DNA of 64,000 nt from Rebecca billardiae RCC1528. Taxonomy: Eukaryota; Haptophyta. The stretch lies in contig OZ251228.1 of the NCBI GenBank assembly GCA_965240325.2, forward strand, positions 186,001 through 250,000. Direction: 5' to 3'. The notes beneath the pieces are model-generated. The model was not told where the DNA came from. It did no database searches and worked only from the letters and a program-made list of their open reading frames with translations. Positions 47,542-58,729 of the stretch are shown here, in pieces (positions within the stretch are counted from its first letter, which is position 1; each line of letters starts with the position of its first letter). A program made the position numbers and the translations under genes.

Positions 47542-47713
47542 TGCCCTGGCGGGCGGGGGGGTCGGCGGGCCGCCGTGCCACGGTGCTGTCGTCGCAATAT
47601 TTCAACCCAGCGGGTTCGCGTCTTTTACTCTTTTAGCGGTTTGACGGGCAGGATGACGAAAATAACGCGACTACATACACTATACAGATGATGGTGAGCT
47701 ACCTCACTGACGA

Positions 47714-48080
47714 TTAATAACGCGACGACAGATGACTCTGGTGAGAGCTCACTGACAGTGTGATTGCGCGTGCATCGTGCACGGCCGCCACGTTGCGCAA
47801 CAGCGCGTCCAGGTCCAAGCGCTCGTCGGCGCTCGCCGCTCCGCGCGACAGGTCCGGCACGCGCACGTTCGGCGGTATCAGGAGCTGTCGAGTGTCGGTG
47901 GTGCGCGCGCGCGCAGTGCGAGAGCGTGTGCCGCTCGCGATCGAGGGTGGGCACGAGCTGCTCGAGCAGGCACAGGAAGCGCAGCGCATGTGCCACTGAC
48001 TTCACGACGTCGGCCTCGTCCCGCAGCGCACGTGCCATGGTGGAGGATGGGGCGACGATGTTGCACGCTCGGCGTTTCAT
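47714..48080 (-). CDS. Hypothetical small gene or fragment
   Basis: Starting from ATG 48080, a protein-like frame (MKRRACNIVAPSSTMARALR; VAHALRFLCLLEQLVPTLDR) gives way near 47940 to a second frame (LLIPPNVRVPDLSRGAASAD; LDLDALLRNVAAVHDARAIT) that ends at 47714. An acceptor-like CACTCGACAG precedes the second frame; the donor would have to be GC-type, which I could not fix. Either a two-exon gene or a decayed copy. Confidence 0.35.
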
Positions 48081-48231
48081 CTCTTTGCGGATGCGCGTCT
48101 GGGATCGGTTATAGCGCGCTGCGACGAGGGCCCGCCGACTCGCCAAGACGCGGTTCCTTCCACGGCTGCAAACCCGGGAGGTGCGTGCGGTGCGCGTCGT
48201 ACGCCGCTTTGCGCTGCCCCTCCGTCGCATT

Positions 48232-49441
48232 GCTCACGTCACGTCACCGTCGACGCCATGCAGGCCGGACGTGGGCCCTGGAGCGCCGAGCGATCTTTGG
48301 CCGCGAGCTCGCGAGCGCGAAAGATGATCGCTCGCTCTGGAACACCACCGACCGTAGCAAACGGATTTGCATGCGCCCGACCTTGCCAACCGGGGCACGC
48401 GACAGTCCGGTGTGTGGATTCCGGTTATGGTGTTCAGAAGGCCGCGCCAAAACTTGCGTCGCGTGCGATGGCGCTTCCCGCCCGCGAGACACCTCGTGAT
48501 GAGGGCCTTTCCGCACCGAGCCCGACGCGCGGCGGAGGATCGCGCGAGGCGGCCATCGTGCGCAGCGTCTGATGCTATGGCCGGTGCGAGCGTTCGACGT
48601 GCACGTCGGGCGAGGATCGCCCCAGGTCGCACGATCGTGTCGACGCGCCGAGCGTACTGCTCCAAACGGGTCCATTTGGGCCCCGTTCGACCTGCACGCG
48701 AGACGACGAGGGCAGCAATCGCGAATCGGGCGAAAACCCGTCTAGGGAATCCCCGCGCGATGTCCGCGCCGGCGTTGGATTTGGCGCGCGCGGCCCACGC
48801 GCTCCGCGCCATCGGGGAGATGTTTTCAGCCGAGCGTCCCCAGTGGGAGCTGCGAGGGCGCCCGGTAGTCAGCGAAGCGATTTTCTTTTCTTTGCGAGGC
48901 GATTTTCTTTTTCTTTTTCTTTTTCTTATCTTTTTCCCGGGCACTACAAGGGGCGGACCTACGGCCCGCCATATATATATATATATATATAGTGCCCGCC
49001 TGACACTACCACTCCACCGTGTGGACAGCCCGCCTCTCGCATTGAGGGGCGGGCGGGGGTATGCGCCATTAATATTTAATTCATAATTGCCATAATTGCC
49101 AACACGGCAACAGCATACTGAGCCCAACAAGTGCAGGAGTGTCACAGGGGTGGTCCCGGGACGCGGGTACACGTAGCAGCAAGACACTAGACATCAGTGC
49201 TGCACTGCCTTGATATATATGCAATCAATTCGTTCGCGGATCATCGAGCAGTCATCGTCAATCAGAACTCCGGGCGTCGGCGAGCCGATGATGAGCTTCG
49301 GTGATGATGGGTGAGTAGCTAGTTATATATAGGTAACAAATCGGATCCCTGTCGGATCCCAAATAGGGCAGCGCGGAAGTCCGTTACGAGGGCCGCCATC
49401 GCCAGTGCGCCCCGCCGACACCCCCTCCGCCGTGCTGCCGC
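48232..49441. other. Gene-free stretch
   Basis: Includes a pyrimidine-rich tract with TTTTTC repeats (48885-48935), a TA run (48970-48991) and a repeat at 48995-49070 (GGACAGCCCGCC, GGCGGGCGGGGGTATGC) that recurs inverted at 13402-13460. No gene supported. Confidence 0.45.
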
Positions 49442-51900
49442 TCAAACTCGAGCGAGTTCGCCCGACACGTTGTCGGCGGGCTCCCACGAGTCGGGCCACG
49501 GTTGCCCAGCTCCGTCCACTCCCTCCCAGCGCACAATGTAGCCGACGACACCGTCGAGTGTCTCCTTGCTCACAATGTCATCGACGGGGTACAGCTCGTC
49601 GTCGTCCTCGTCCCTCGTCGTCCTCGCAGCCACTGACAATGTCGCTGTCGTCGTCCTCGTCGTCCTCGTCGTCCTCATCGAGCTCCTCCTCGTCACTCTC
49701 CGACGCGCCATCGTCACCCCGACCCGTCCTGCCTCGCTCGGTGCGTGCCCGCTTGGCGTGCGGTTGTGCATCGCTGGACGCAGCTGCCGGGTTGCGGATG
49801 AAGTCAGCAAGCGCGCGGACGAAGCCCTTGATGCGCTCGAGCGCGGGCATGCGCGCGAGAGAGCCCTGTGTGGAAGAGCGGATCACCTCGTAGCCACCCA
49901 CGAGCGCAGCATCGCTCGCGCCGATGAGCGCGCCGACGTCGGCCACTGCGCGCTCAGTTTGTTTGCTAGCGCGGCTCTGACGCCAACGTTGCCGCCGCTC
50001 ACGAGCTTGTGCAGCGCGCCGAGCGGCGTGATGCTCACGATGCGCGGGTTGAAGATAAACGAGCCGCTCGAGCGCGCCGCCGCCACTCCGCCGCCGCCGC
50101 CGCCGCCGTCGCCGCCACCGCCGCCATCACCGCCGCCGCCGCCGCTGTCGCCGCCACCGCCGCGCCCGCGCGCTGCCGCGCCCGCGCGCGCCGCCGCGCG
50201 CGGGGCCCGCGCACCATCAGTGCCGTCGTCGTCGTCGTCATCGTCGTCGATGTCGGTGCCGTCATCGCCAGCGTCCCGCTCGTCATCAGACTCGGCCATG
50301 TGGTCCTCCTTCGCCTGTGCTTTGTCGACCATCAGCTGCAGGCGCACCACCGTGTACGACGGCGCCTGCTTGAGCGTCGTGATGAGCATATCAGCTCGAG
50401 CCGGCCAAATATGGGCCCGCCGACGGCGATGATGTGCAGGGAGTACCCGCCCGGGTCACCATGAAACAAACCTCGCTGCGGCGTCGGCCGTGCCGATCGT
50501 CTTCTGCAGCTCGGTCGCCTGGCACGCCGACGCCTCGCGCCGTGTTCGAGCTCCTCGCCGCTGCTCAGCTCGTTCTTCACCTTGGTGCGCGAGCCGAGGC
50601 GCTGAGAGATCGACGCGAGGAAGCAAGGGCAGCCGCGGATGACCGAGCGATGTGCGCGGTGCACCTTGAGCCGCCCGTGCCGCAGCTCCTCGGGTACGGG
50701 CTCGCCCTCGCCGTAGAGCCTCGCGTGCCAACGCGCCTCGCGCCAGAGGCGCACGCTGACGCTGAGATCGAAATGCTCGCGCGTTGCGGCTGAAGATCGG
50801 CGCACGGGTCGAGAGCAGCTGCACGATCACGCCTCGCGCCTCCTTGCGCTTGGGCATCTCCTTGATCAACCCCGCGACGCGCGTCAACGCATCGCCCTGC
50901 TTGCCCATCAGCCGAGCCGCTCTCCGCCGCGCGGGCTCACGCGCGCTCTGGTTGGCGTCGACCCAGTCGCCCAGCCCGAGGGCGCGGTGCGCCCTGGTCG
51001 GGCTGCCCGGCAAGAGCACGTTCACGAGCTCCTTGACGAGCGCCTCGGCCGCGCGGCGCAACTCGCGCCAGTACGACGCGCCAATTTCCGCGGGCGGCTT
51101 CGTGACATGCGCCGTGACCGGGCCCGACAGCTTCAGCAGCTCGCCATCCGCCGCGCCTACGGGGTTGGTGATGCCGAGCACGCGGAAGCAGAGGATGGTC
51201 TCCGGCGGCAGCGCGGGCTCGGCGGCGGGCTCTGAGGCGGGGGCAGCAGCGGGGGCGGCGACGGCGAGCGTGGAGAGCACGGACATGTGCGGCCATAGCC
51301 ATGGCGCCGACGGGCGCGGGTCTGGCGGGATCTCCGACGGGAGCGAGTCGAGCCACTCGATGATGCTCATCGGCGCGCAGCGCACGCTGCGCTGCCGCTG
51401 CGAGTGGCGCGCACGCGCGCGCGCTTGCGCGCGTTCGACCTCGACATCTGGCTCGCGGGGCGGGATGCTGCAGCCGAACCAGTGCCAGTAGAGCTTACGC
51501 CCGTGCACGCTCAGGCAAGTGCAGTGGGTCGTGTGAATCGTCGTCCTGGCCTCAATCGACACGCGCCAGCCGAGTCCCCGCACGCAGCTGTAGCCGCCAC
51601 GGAAGGTCGGCCGCGCGAACTGCGTTGTTGAACACGGCGGGGTCCGAGGCGCCGAAGGCACCTGCAAGGGTGTGGCTGAGGTGGATTCTGACCCAAAGAG
51701 CCACCGCCTCCGTGATGCAGAGGGCGTACCAGCGGTCCTTCTCGAGCATGTGCTTCATGCCGTGAATGATTGAGGCAGCCTCAGTCTTGTCACAGCTGCG
51801 CGAGAACGACGACCGACCTTGCGACCAAAATGCTAGATTGTCAGAGAGATGCCAGCAGGGCATAGCGTGCGCTGATTTTGGTCGCAAGGTCGCATCGCCT
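49442..51900 (-). pseudogene. Decayed gene with C-terminal chromodomain, possibly transposon-derived
   Basis: Reading right to left, protein-like frames follow each other with at least three single-base frame changes (near 51590, 50790 and 50400). They include WYALCITEAVALWVRIHLSH, then SIIEWLDSLPSEIPPDPRPS and ASYWRELRRAAEALVKELVN, then HFDLSVSVRLWREARWHARL and HRSVIRGCPCFLASISQRLG, then MLITTLKQAPSYTVVRLQLM with an acidic run. A phase-0 intron (50002-49866) joins to SLARMPALERIKGFVRALAD and another acidic Asp/Glu run. One more frame shift, at a GAGGGA near 49615, leads to YPVDDIVSKETLDGVVGYIV, RWEG and SWEP, a chromodomain with its aromatic cage residues, ending at 49442. Chromodomains at protein C-termini occur in chromovirus integrases, but no integrase or reverse transcriptase is visible. 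Confidence 0.5.
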
Positions 51901-52299
51901 TCTTGAACTGTGCGCGCGCGAAGTGCCGGCTCGATTCGGGGATGGTGCGCAAAGATGCAACACGCGCACTCGGAGGTGCGGGGCAAGCACGGGCGCCGTG
52001 CGGGAGCGCGACATCGCGCTCCTACGAGTGTACCACCTGCCCACAGCCGAGGTGGCCCCGCGGCGGGCGTTTCAAGACCGCCCTCGGCTCGCGACGCGAC
52101 GAGCTCGTCGATGCGGCTGCCCAGCGCGCTCTTGCCGGTTGGCGAGCGTTTCGACCGGGAGCGAAGCGCGGCGCAATAAGAAGGCGAGCCAACCGCGGTC
52201 CGCTGATAGCAATGGCCAATACGGGATCGCGAATACTTATTGCGGGATCGTTTTGCAACGACTTCCGCGCCTGATCTGCCGCTCAAAGGATTTTTCACC

Positions 52300-52345
52300 T
52301 ATATATATATTTAACGGCGTGGCATGCAACGGGCAGGCGTCAGAG
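52300..52345 (-). repeat. LINE/SINE tail copy, inverted
   Basis: TTAACGGCGTGGCATGCAAC then GGGCAGGCGTCAG, next to a TA run (52300-52312). Inverse of the tail at 44215. Confidence 0.8.
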
Positions 52346-52384
52346 AGATCGAGAGAGAGATGCTGAGAGAGAGCTGAGTCGGCT

Positions 52385-52530
52385 GTGACTTGTGAGTGAG
52401 AGAGAGAGAGTGAGCAGCCAGCCAGCGAGATTGAGAGAGAGAGAGAGTCGAGAGAGTGAGACGGCCTAGAGAGAGAGAGAGAGGGAGAGGGAGAGATCGA
52501 GAGCCTGAGAGAGAGAGAGAGAGAGCAGCT
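52385..52530. repeat. (GA)n-rich microsatellite
   Basis: About 145 bp of imperfect GA dinucleotides interrupted by short words (GCAGCCAGCC, GTCGAGAG, GGCCTA). Confidence 0.93.
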
Positions 52531-52786
52531 GTATAGCATAGCAGTCGTAGTTATACTGAGTACGGCTAGCCTATAGAACGGCGACGTCGGGGCCGCCATC
52601 ACCGCCGTTGGCAAGCGAGCTCACGCGCAGACACGCTGCCGCGAACGGCAATGCCGCGCGTGCGGTGTCATGTCCGGTCCGCCTGTTTCGAATCGTGATG
52701 ACGATTGATGACGATGAGGCTTGGCGCGACGATGACCGCGCGAAGTTCAGCTGCGCGCCAGGCAGCGGACGCCGAGCCCGAGCGAC

Positions 52787-54226
52787 TCAGCACAGCCCGT
52801 CGAGCCAGCGCGCGTCGGCCGGGCCAAACTCGCAAGCGACCACCTGCGCGGGCACGAGCAGCGCGGCGACGACGCCAAAGGCGAGCATCGCCATCGCGGG
52901 GCCGAGGCGCCAGAGCGAGAGGCCGACGGCGCCCGTGTTGCGCCACACGGCGGCGGAGTGCGACCACTGGTTGCACTTGATGAACGCCGCGGGCGGCAGC
53001 ACGAACGCGAGCACCACCGCCGCGAGCCCGCCGGTGAAGCTCATCACGAACGAGAGCGTGACGTGCGCGAGCGCGGGCGCGAGGCACGCGCCAAAGATGG
53101 AGAGGGTGAGGAGCAGGTGGCGCGCGGTCGAGTTGGCCAGCACGGTGGCGTGGTCGTCGCGGTGGCTGAAGCACAGCTCGTTGCAGATGTGCCGCACCAC
53201 GAAGAACGTCGACGGGAACGTGAGCACCATCGAGAGCGCGTACCCGGCGCGCATCAGCAGGATGGGCGCGCCGCGCATCCCAAACGAGTTGAGCAGGTTC
53301 GCATCCACACGCTCGCCGAAGCTGAGGTAGCCGAACGCGGCGAAGAGCGCGCAGATCGCGAGCGCGATGGCGAGCGAGACCGAGCACAGCCGCACCCACC
53401 GACGCTCCGTCGGCCGCTCGAGCGTGTTGAAGAGCAGGAACGCGCAGTCGTCGTTCACAAACGCAAACGCGAACGTGCCAAACGCGGCGCCGATGCCTGG
53501 GCTGATCACGCTGAGCGGCGCGTCGGCGTCGGTGGCGTCGGCGGCGGCGTCCGGGGTGAGCCCGGCCGCGGCGAGCGAGAAGAAGTGCCAGGCGACGTAC
53601 AGCGCGAGCAGCGCGACGATCGCGACGGAGGTGAAGCCGACGTGCTCGAGCGCGGACAGGCATCGCTGGCTGCACAGCAGCAGCAGCAGCGGGCACGAGA
53701 GCAGGAGGCACACGTCGCGCAGCGCGCCGTCGTGGTGGCCCGCCTGCGGCCAGAGCTGCGCGACCACGCGGCTGAGCGAGTCGGCCAGGATGATCAGGTA
53801 CGACAGGCACGCGCCGTAGTCGAAGACGAGCAGGCACGCCGCGACCGTGTAGTAGCCCGCCCGGCCGAACGCCTTCTCGCACATCCCCTCAAACGTGTGC
53901 ACGCGCAGCTGGATGCCCATGCGGATGAGCAGGCGGAGCGAGTAGTGAGAGAGCGCGCACGCGAGGCACATCAGCCCGAGCCCCGCGAAGAAGCCCGCGC
54001 GCTTGAGCGCGAACGGCAGCCCGACGATGCCCGCGCCCACCACCGTGTTCACAAAGTTGCCGACCACGCGGCTCATCGGCGACTTGCCGGGCTGGAGGTG
54101 GTGGTAGGTCTCCTCGGTCGTGGTCGTGTCAAGCATGTTCACGTACGCGCCGTCGGTCGGCGCGTCGCTGTCGCCCCCGCTCTCCCCATCGAGCACAGGC
54201 GTCACACCAACGACGGGGTCCGCCAT
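52787..54226 (-). CDS. Amino-acid transporter, AAAP/SLC38 family
   Basis: A 479-residue intronless protein from ATG 54226. After an acidic N-terminal tail (MADPVVGVTPVLDGESGGDS) comes the family signature in TM1, GNFVNTVVGAGIVGLPFALK, followed by about ten more hydrophobic spans, including LLVFDYGACLSYLIILADSL, CSVSLAIALAICALFAAFGY and HVTLSFVMSFTGGLAAVVLA, which matches the usual 11-TM layout. Members move neutral amino acids with H+ or Na+ across plasma or vacuolar membranes. Codon use is strongly GC-ending like the neighbouring WD40 gene. It is divergent from that gene, with 228 bp between starts. An opposite-strand frame through the gene is an artefact of GC-rich codons. Confidence 0.9.
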   Translation of the reverse strand: MADPVVGVTPVLDGESGGDSDAPTDGAYVNMLDTTTTEETYHHLQPGKSPMSRVVGNFVNTVVGAGIVGLPFALKRAGFFAGLGLMCLACALSHYSLRLLIRMGIQLRVHTFEGMCEKAFGRAGYYTVAACLLVFDYGACLSYLIILADSLSRVVAQLWPQAGHHDGALRDVCLLLSCPLLLLLCSQRCLSALEHVGFTSVAIVALLALYVAWHFFSLAAAGLTPDAAADATDADAPLSVISPGIGAAFGTFAFAFVNDDCAFLLFNTLERPTERRWVRLCSVSLAIALAICALFAAFGYLSFGERVDANLLNSFGMRGAPILLMRAGYALSMVLTFPSTFFVVRHICNELCFSHRDDHATVLANSTARHLLLTLSIFGACLAPALAHVTLSFVMSFTGGLAAVVLAFVLPPAAFIKCNQWSHSAAVWRNTGAVGLSLWRLGPAMAMLAFGVVAALLVPAQVVACEFGPADARWLDGLC

Positions 54227-54454
54227 GGTGAAGGCGGGCGGGCGGTTGGCCGACCTCACAGTGCTTCCATTTCCCAAAGCATCTCGACGAAACCCATGGC
54301 GGAAGACTGTTACAGCTGCATGAAATACGTACTGTACGTTACAGCACGCCATCGTTTCGTCCATTGTCAGGGCGGAGGACCGCGCCCGAGCGCCAGCGGA
54401 TTTGCGCCGCGCCGCGCACGGCGCGCTGCCGGCGGCACCCGGCGCGCGCGAGGG

Positions 54455-57037
54455 ATGGGGCGCGTGCAGAAGGACGCGGACGCGAAGCGGCACGACGCCG
54501 TGCGCCAGCGCGCCGCCAAGGTGCTGCGCGACGTCTCCGTGCTCGAGGCGGAAGGCCCGCGCGTCTCGCTCGAGACGCTGCAGGAGTTCCCGACGACCGA
54601 GTACTGGCTGCGGCCGGAGAACCGGATCGACCTGTCCGAGGGGCACGAGAACCCGCTCATCTCGGGCGAGCTCTCCACCGAGGACCTCGCCGTCTCGCTC
54701 GCCGCCGCCGACGTCGCGCCGAAGGCGGGCAAGGAGGTGCTCGAGCAGATCGACCTCGTCAACCTGGTGGAGGCGAAGAAGGCGTTCATGGTGCACGGCG
54801 GGCGGCGGCGCGCGCCCCGCGACGCGGACGAGGAGAGCGAGTCGGGGTACCTCGGCGCGCGCGGCGACGGCCTCGCCGAGCAGGCGCTCTCCCTCGACGC
54901 GTTCACGCGCGCGTTTGCCAAGGTGTGCAATGTGCCGCGGCACGAGCTGCTGTACCTCTTCATGAAGATCGACCACAACTCGGACGGGCTGGTCTCGTGG
55001 GACGAGTTCCTCTCGTTCGTGGTGCTGAGCGACAAGGGGCAGCAGGCCTCGCGCATGATGGAGGGCGCGCAGCACAAGTTCGAGCCGCAGCCGCGCGCGC
55101 CGGGCGACCGGCAGGCGAACGGCCACCGCGAGCGCATCAACCGCATCATCTACGTGCCGGTGAAGAACCACTACGTGACGGCGTCGCGCGACGGCACGCT
55201 GCGCGTGTGGGACGCGACGACGCTGGCGCACGTGCACACCGTCGTCAACGGCCACTCGTGGATCAACGACACCGTGCTGCTCAACGACCTCGCGACCAAC
55301 AAGCTCGCGGTCGCGTCCGCAGACCGCACTATCTCCTTCTACGAGATGTCGTCGGTCGACTCGAAGCGGCTCTACTCGCTGCACGGGCGGATGGCGCTGC
55401 TCGACCTGCCGCTCTGCCTGGCGTACTGGCTGCAGAACTCGCAGACCCCCGTGCTCGGCTGCGGCGACGACACGGGCTGCGTCTCCGTGTACGACGCGCG
55501 CGAGCTGCTCAAGGTGGTGGCGCGCGCGGGCGAGGGCCGCAAGCCGGTCGAGCCGTTCGTCTCGAAGCGCACGCGGCTGTACACGCTCAAGCTGCACCAC
55601 GACTGGGTGACGTCGCTCTCGCACGTGCCCGGGCTGCACGCGCTGCTCTCCGCGGGGCTCGACGCCTCGATCAAGCTCACCGACCTCACCCGCCAGCTCG
55701 ACACGAACGGCGACGGCATCTTTGACGAGGATGAGATCACGACGCTGCACACGCTCAGCGGGCACACCAAGGGCGTGTTCGCGCTGGTGACGCTGCTGGT
55801 GGGCGGGCGGCAGCTCGCGGTGTCGTCGTCGCTCGACCGGCGCGTGGTCGTGTGGAACCTCGAGACCGGCGACGAGGTCACCTCCCTCGACGGCCACCGC
55901 TCGTACGTGCAGGCGATGGCGGTCAACGAGCCGTCGGAGCAGCTCATCACGCTCGGCGCCGACTCGGAGGTGCGCGTGTGGGAGCTGATCACGTTCACGT
56001 GCACGCAGGTGATCCCCGTGCTGGGCTCGGAGGTGCTGGCGGGCTGCGGCGCGATCCTCTTCAACGCGCACCACCAGTGCCTCGTCTCGGGCGCGCGGCA
56101 GCTCACGCTCTGGCAGCCCCGCCGCTTCTTTGTGCCGCTTGACGTGATCCGGGCGACCTCGCTCGCGCCCAAGGGGCACAAGGTGGCGGTCGTGGCGGTG
56201 CTGTACTGCACGCTGTACCACCTCGTGCTCTCGGCGGACGAGTCGTCGGTGGTCTCGGTCTGGGACGTGCACTCGGGCCGCGCGCTCTTCCGCTTCGAGC
56301 ACGCCGAGGCCAAGCTCACCGCGATGGCGCTCGACAACACGGGCCGCAGGCTCGTGACGGGCGCGGACGACGGCGCGGTCCGGCTGTACAACTTCTCGTC
56401 GGGCGAGCTGCTGCGCTCGTTCGTCGTGCACACGGGCGGCTCGCTGGGCGAGACGCGGCGCGAGGAGCTCACCGCCGTGCTGCACATCGCCGAGTCCGGC
56501 CAGCAGTACATGTGCGCCGCGGGCTGGTCGCGGCAGGTGTGGGTATGGGCAGACACGCCGGAGGGAGAGCTGGGCGCGGGCGCGGCCGACGGCGCGCCGC
56601 GCGTGCTCGGTGGGCACAGCGACGACATCGTGTGCATGTCCTACATCCGGCCGGGCTGGCTGGTGCGCGCGCGCGCGCGCGCGCGAGCACCGCCGCCCAG
56701 CCCACGCGCACGCGCGCCGCGGCCGTCGCTCACCGCCACGCCGCCAACGTGCGCGCGTGCGCGCACGCCCGCACCCCGCGCCGTCGCCGCGTCCGCGCCC
56801 CTCGCCGCCGCCGCCCCGCCTGCCGCCTGCACACACTCACCGCGCAGGCCACTGGCTCGTACGACGGCGAGGTGCTGCTGTGGGACCTGCAGCACGCCGT
56901 GCTGAAGCGCAGGCTGGTGCCGCCCAGCGAGGCGCCGCGCTCGTCGCTCGGCGCGTCGGGCAGGCGCTCCGGCGGCCGCGCCACCCTGCTCCCGGCCGAT
57001 GGCCCGCCGCAGCTCACGGCCGCCGGGCGCAGCGTGA

Positions 57038-57091
<54 letters not shown>

Positions 57092-58729
57092 GCTTTGGCA
57101 GCGGCGCCGACAGCACCGCGCGCCAGCTCTTCACGCCCGCCATCGAGAAGCTCTGCTTCCTCGACACGCCCGCGCCGAGGCCAGACTCGCCAGGCGCCGC
57201 GCTGCCCTATGCGACCTCGCCCGTCCTCGTGTCGGTCACGTCGAGCGGTGGGCTGCACTTCTGGCAGGTGGGGACGGGGCGGCTGCTGCTCGCGGTGGTG
57301 GGCGGGTGCGAGGCCGGGGAGGCGCTCACCGCGCTCGCGCGCGACGACACGAACTGCTTCCTCATCACCGGCGACTCGGCTGGCTTTGTCCGGCTGTGGG
57401 ATGTCGCGTCTCTGATGGAGGCGGCGGCGAATGCGCCCGCGCAGCCGCCGCTCTCGCCTGGCGAGCGGCAGCCGCGCGCCGTCCGGGCCTCGGTCGCCGG
57501 CGGCGCGGCGGAGGCGGGCGCGGCGCCGGACGGCGCGACCGTCCATCTGCCCTCGCTCGTCGACGAGCCCGGCTACTCCGTGCGCGTCCTGCTCTCGTGG
57601 CGCGCGCACGCTCGCTCCGTGATCGCCGCCGAGTACCTGACCGGCATCTCGGGGTTCCTGACCGCGGGCTCGGACTGCACGGTGCGGATGTGGTCGCTGG
57701 CGGGGGAGCAGATCGGAGTGTTTGGCCAGCCGGACGAGTGGTCGCTCGAGCTGCGGGAGACGTGGCTCGACCCCGAGCCCGTCGAGGTGGGCGTGACGGA
57801 TAGGGACAAGGACATGGCGCGCAAGGTGGTGCGCGTCACGGACATCCTGCCGCCGCCCGTTCTCTCCTCCCTCATGACGCGCGCGGGACACCGGCTGGCG
57901 GCGCACGCGGCCGTGCGGGTGCGCGCGCGCGCGGCGCGCTCTCTTCCCGTGCGCCGCGCACCACCGCGCCGCGCCGCGCGCCACCCGCTTGCGTGCTTGC
58001 GCGCGCGCGCGCTCGCCCGCAGCGCCCCCGCGCGCAGCACCCGACGCCTCCGCGCGCGCCGCGCCGCGCCCCCTTCCCACCTGCTGCCGCCAGGTGCGAG
58101 ACCGGCTGGACCACCGGCAGATGCGCGCGCTGCACGAGCAGATCAAGTCGATGCGCCCCTCGTCCTCGCGCGCGCGCGCGCTGCTCGAGACGCCAAAGGC
58201 GGTGGCGCAGGCGTCCGCGGCCGCGAGCGCAAAGGGCGCCGCGGCGGCCGCGCGGCGGCGCACGGCGATGGCGCACCGGCCGACGCACGCGCTCGTGATC
58301 TCGCGCGAGGGGCTGCGCGAGCACACCGCCGCGCTGTACAGGGAGGTGCTGCCGCCCATCTCCGGCGGGATGAGCTCGCTCGACTCCTCCTCGTACGGCG
58401 CGGGCTCGAGGCGGAGCGGCGCGCCGGGCGGCTCGGGCGAGCCTTCGGCGCTCACCAGCGGCGGGCCCTCGCAGCTCAGCGCTGCCGGCGGGTTCGGAGG
58501 CTCCGAGTTCCTCGACGGCGACGACTACGAGCTCTCCCCGGAGCCCTCGAGGCTCGGGGGCGGGCTGGAGGAGCCGTCCATCCTGTCGACAGGCGGCTGG
58601 TCGTCGGGCGGCCAATCGTCGCATCACAGCGTGGGCACCGCGTCGCGGCACAACCAGTCGTTCAGCCTCTCGCACATGTGGAGCCCTGCAAAGTCGCAGA
58701 GCACGTTCGCGCATGGCATGAAACGGTGA
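54455..58729 (+). CDS. WD40-repeat protein with EF-hands (WDR49-like), three exons
   Basis: Exons 54455-56662, 56848-57918 and 58094-58729; introns of 185 and 175 bp (GTGCGC...GCGCAG and GTGCGC...GCCAG), both phase 0; product 1304 residues. An EF-hand calcium loop lies at residues 173-184 (DHNSDGLVSWDE), preceded by a helix with LLYLFMKI. WD40 blades begin near residue 230 (YVTASRDGTLRVWD), with further blades LAVASADRTISFYE, LAVSSSLDRRVVVWNLETGD, LVTGADDGAVRLYN and LTAGSDCTVRMW. A second canonical EF loop (DTNGDGIFDEDE, 416-427) sits between blades. A poly-Gly run (about 801-816) and a Ser/Gly-rich tail follow. The EF-hand plus two-propeller architecture matches WDR49/EFCAB8-type proteins, typical of species with motile cilia; a ciliary role is inferred. 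Confidence 0.88.

Noticed and set aside
54227-56836. Minus-strand frame joined upstream of the amino-acid transporter (a 1349-residue open frame overall)
   Set aside because: It is the antisense of the WD40/EF-hand exon, with His/Arg/Val-rich composition. The transporter's own signature begins at ATG 54226.
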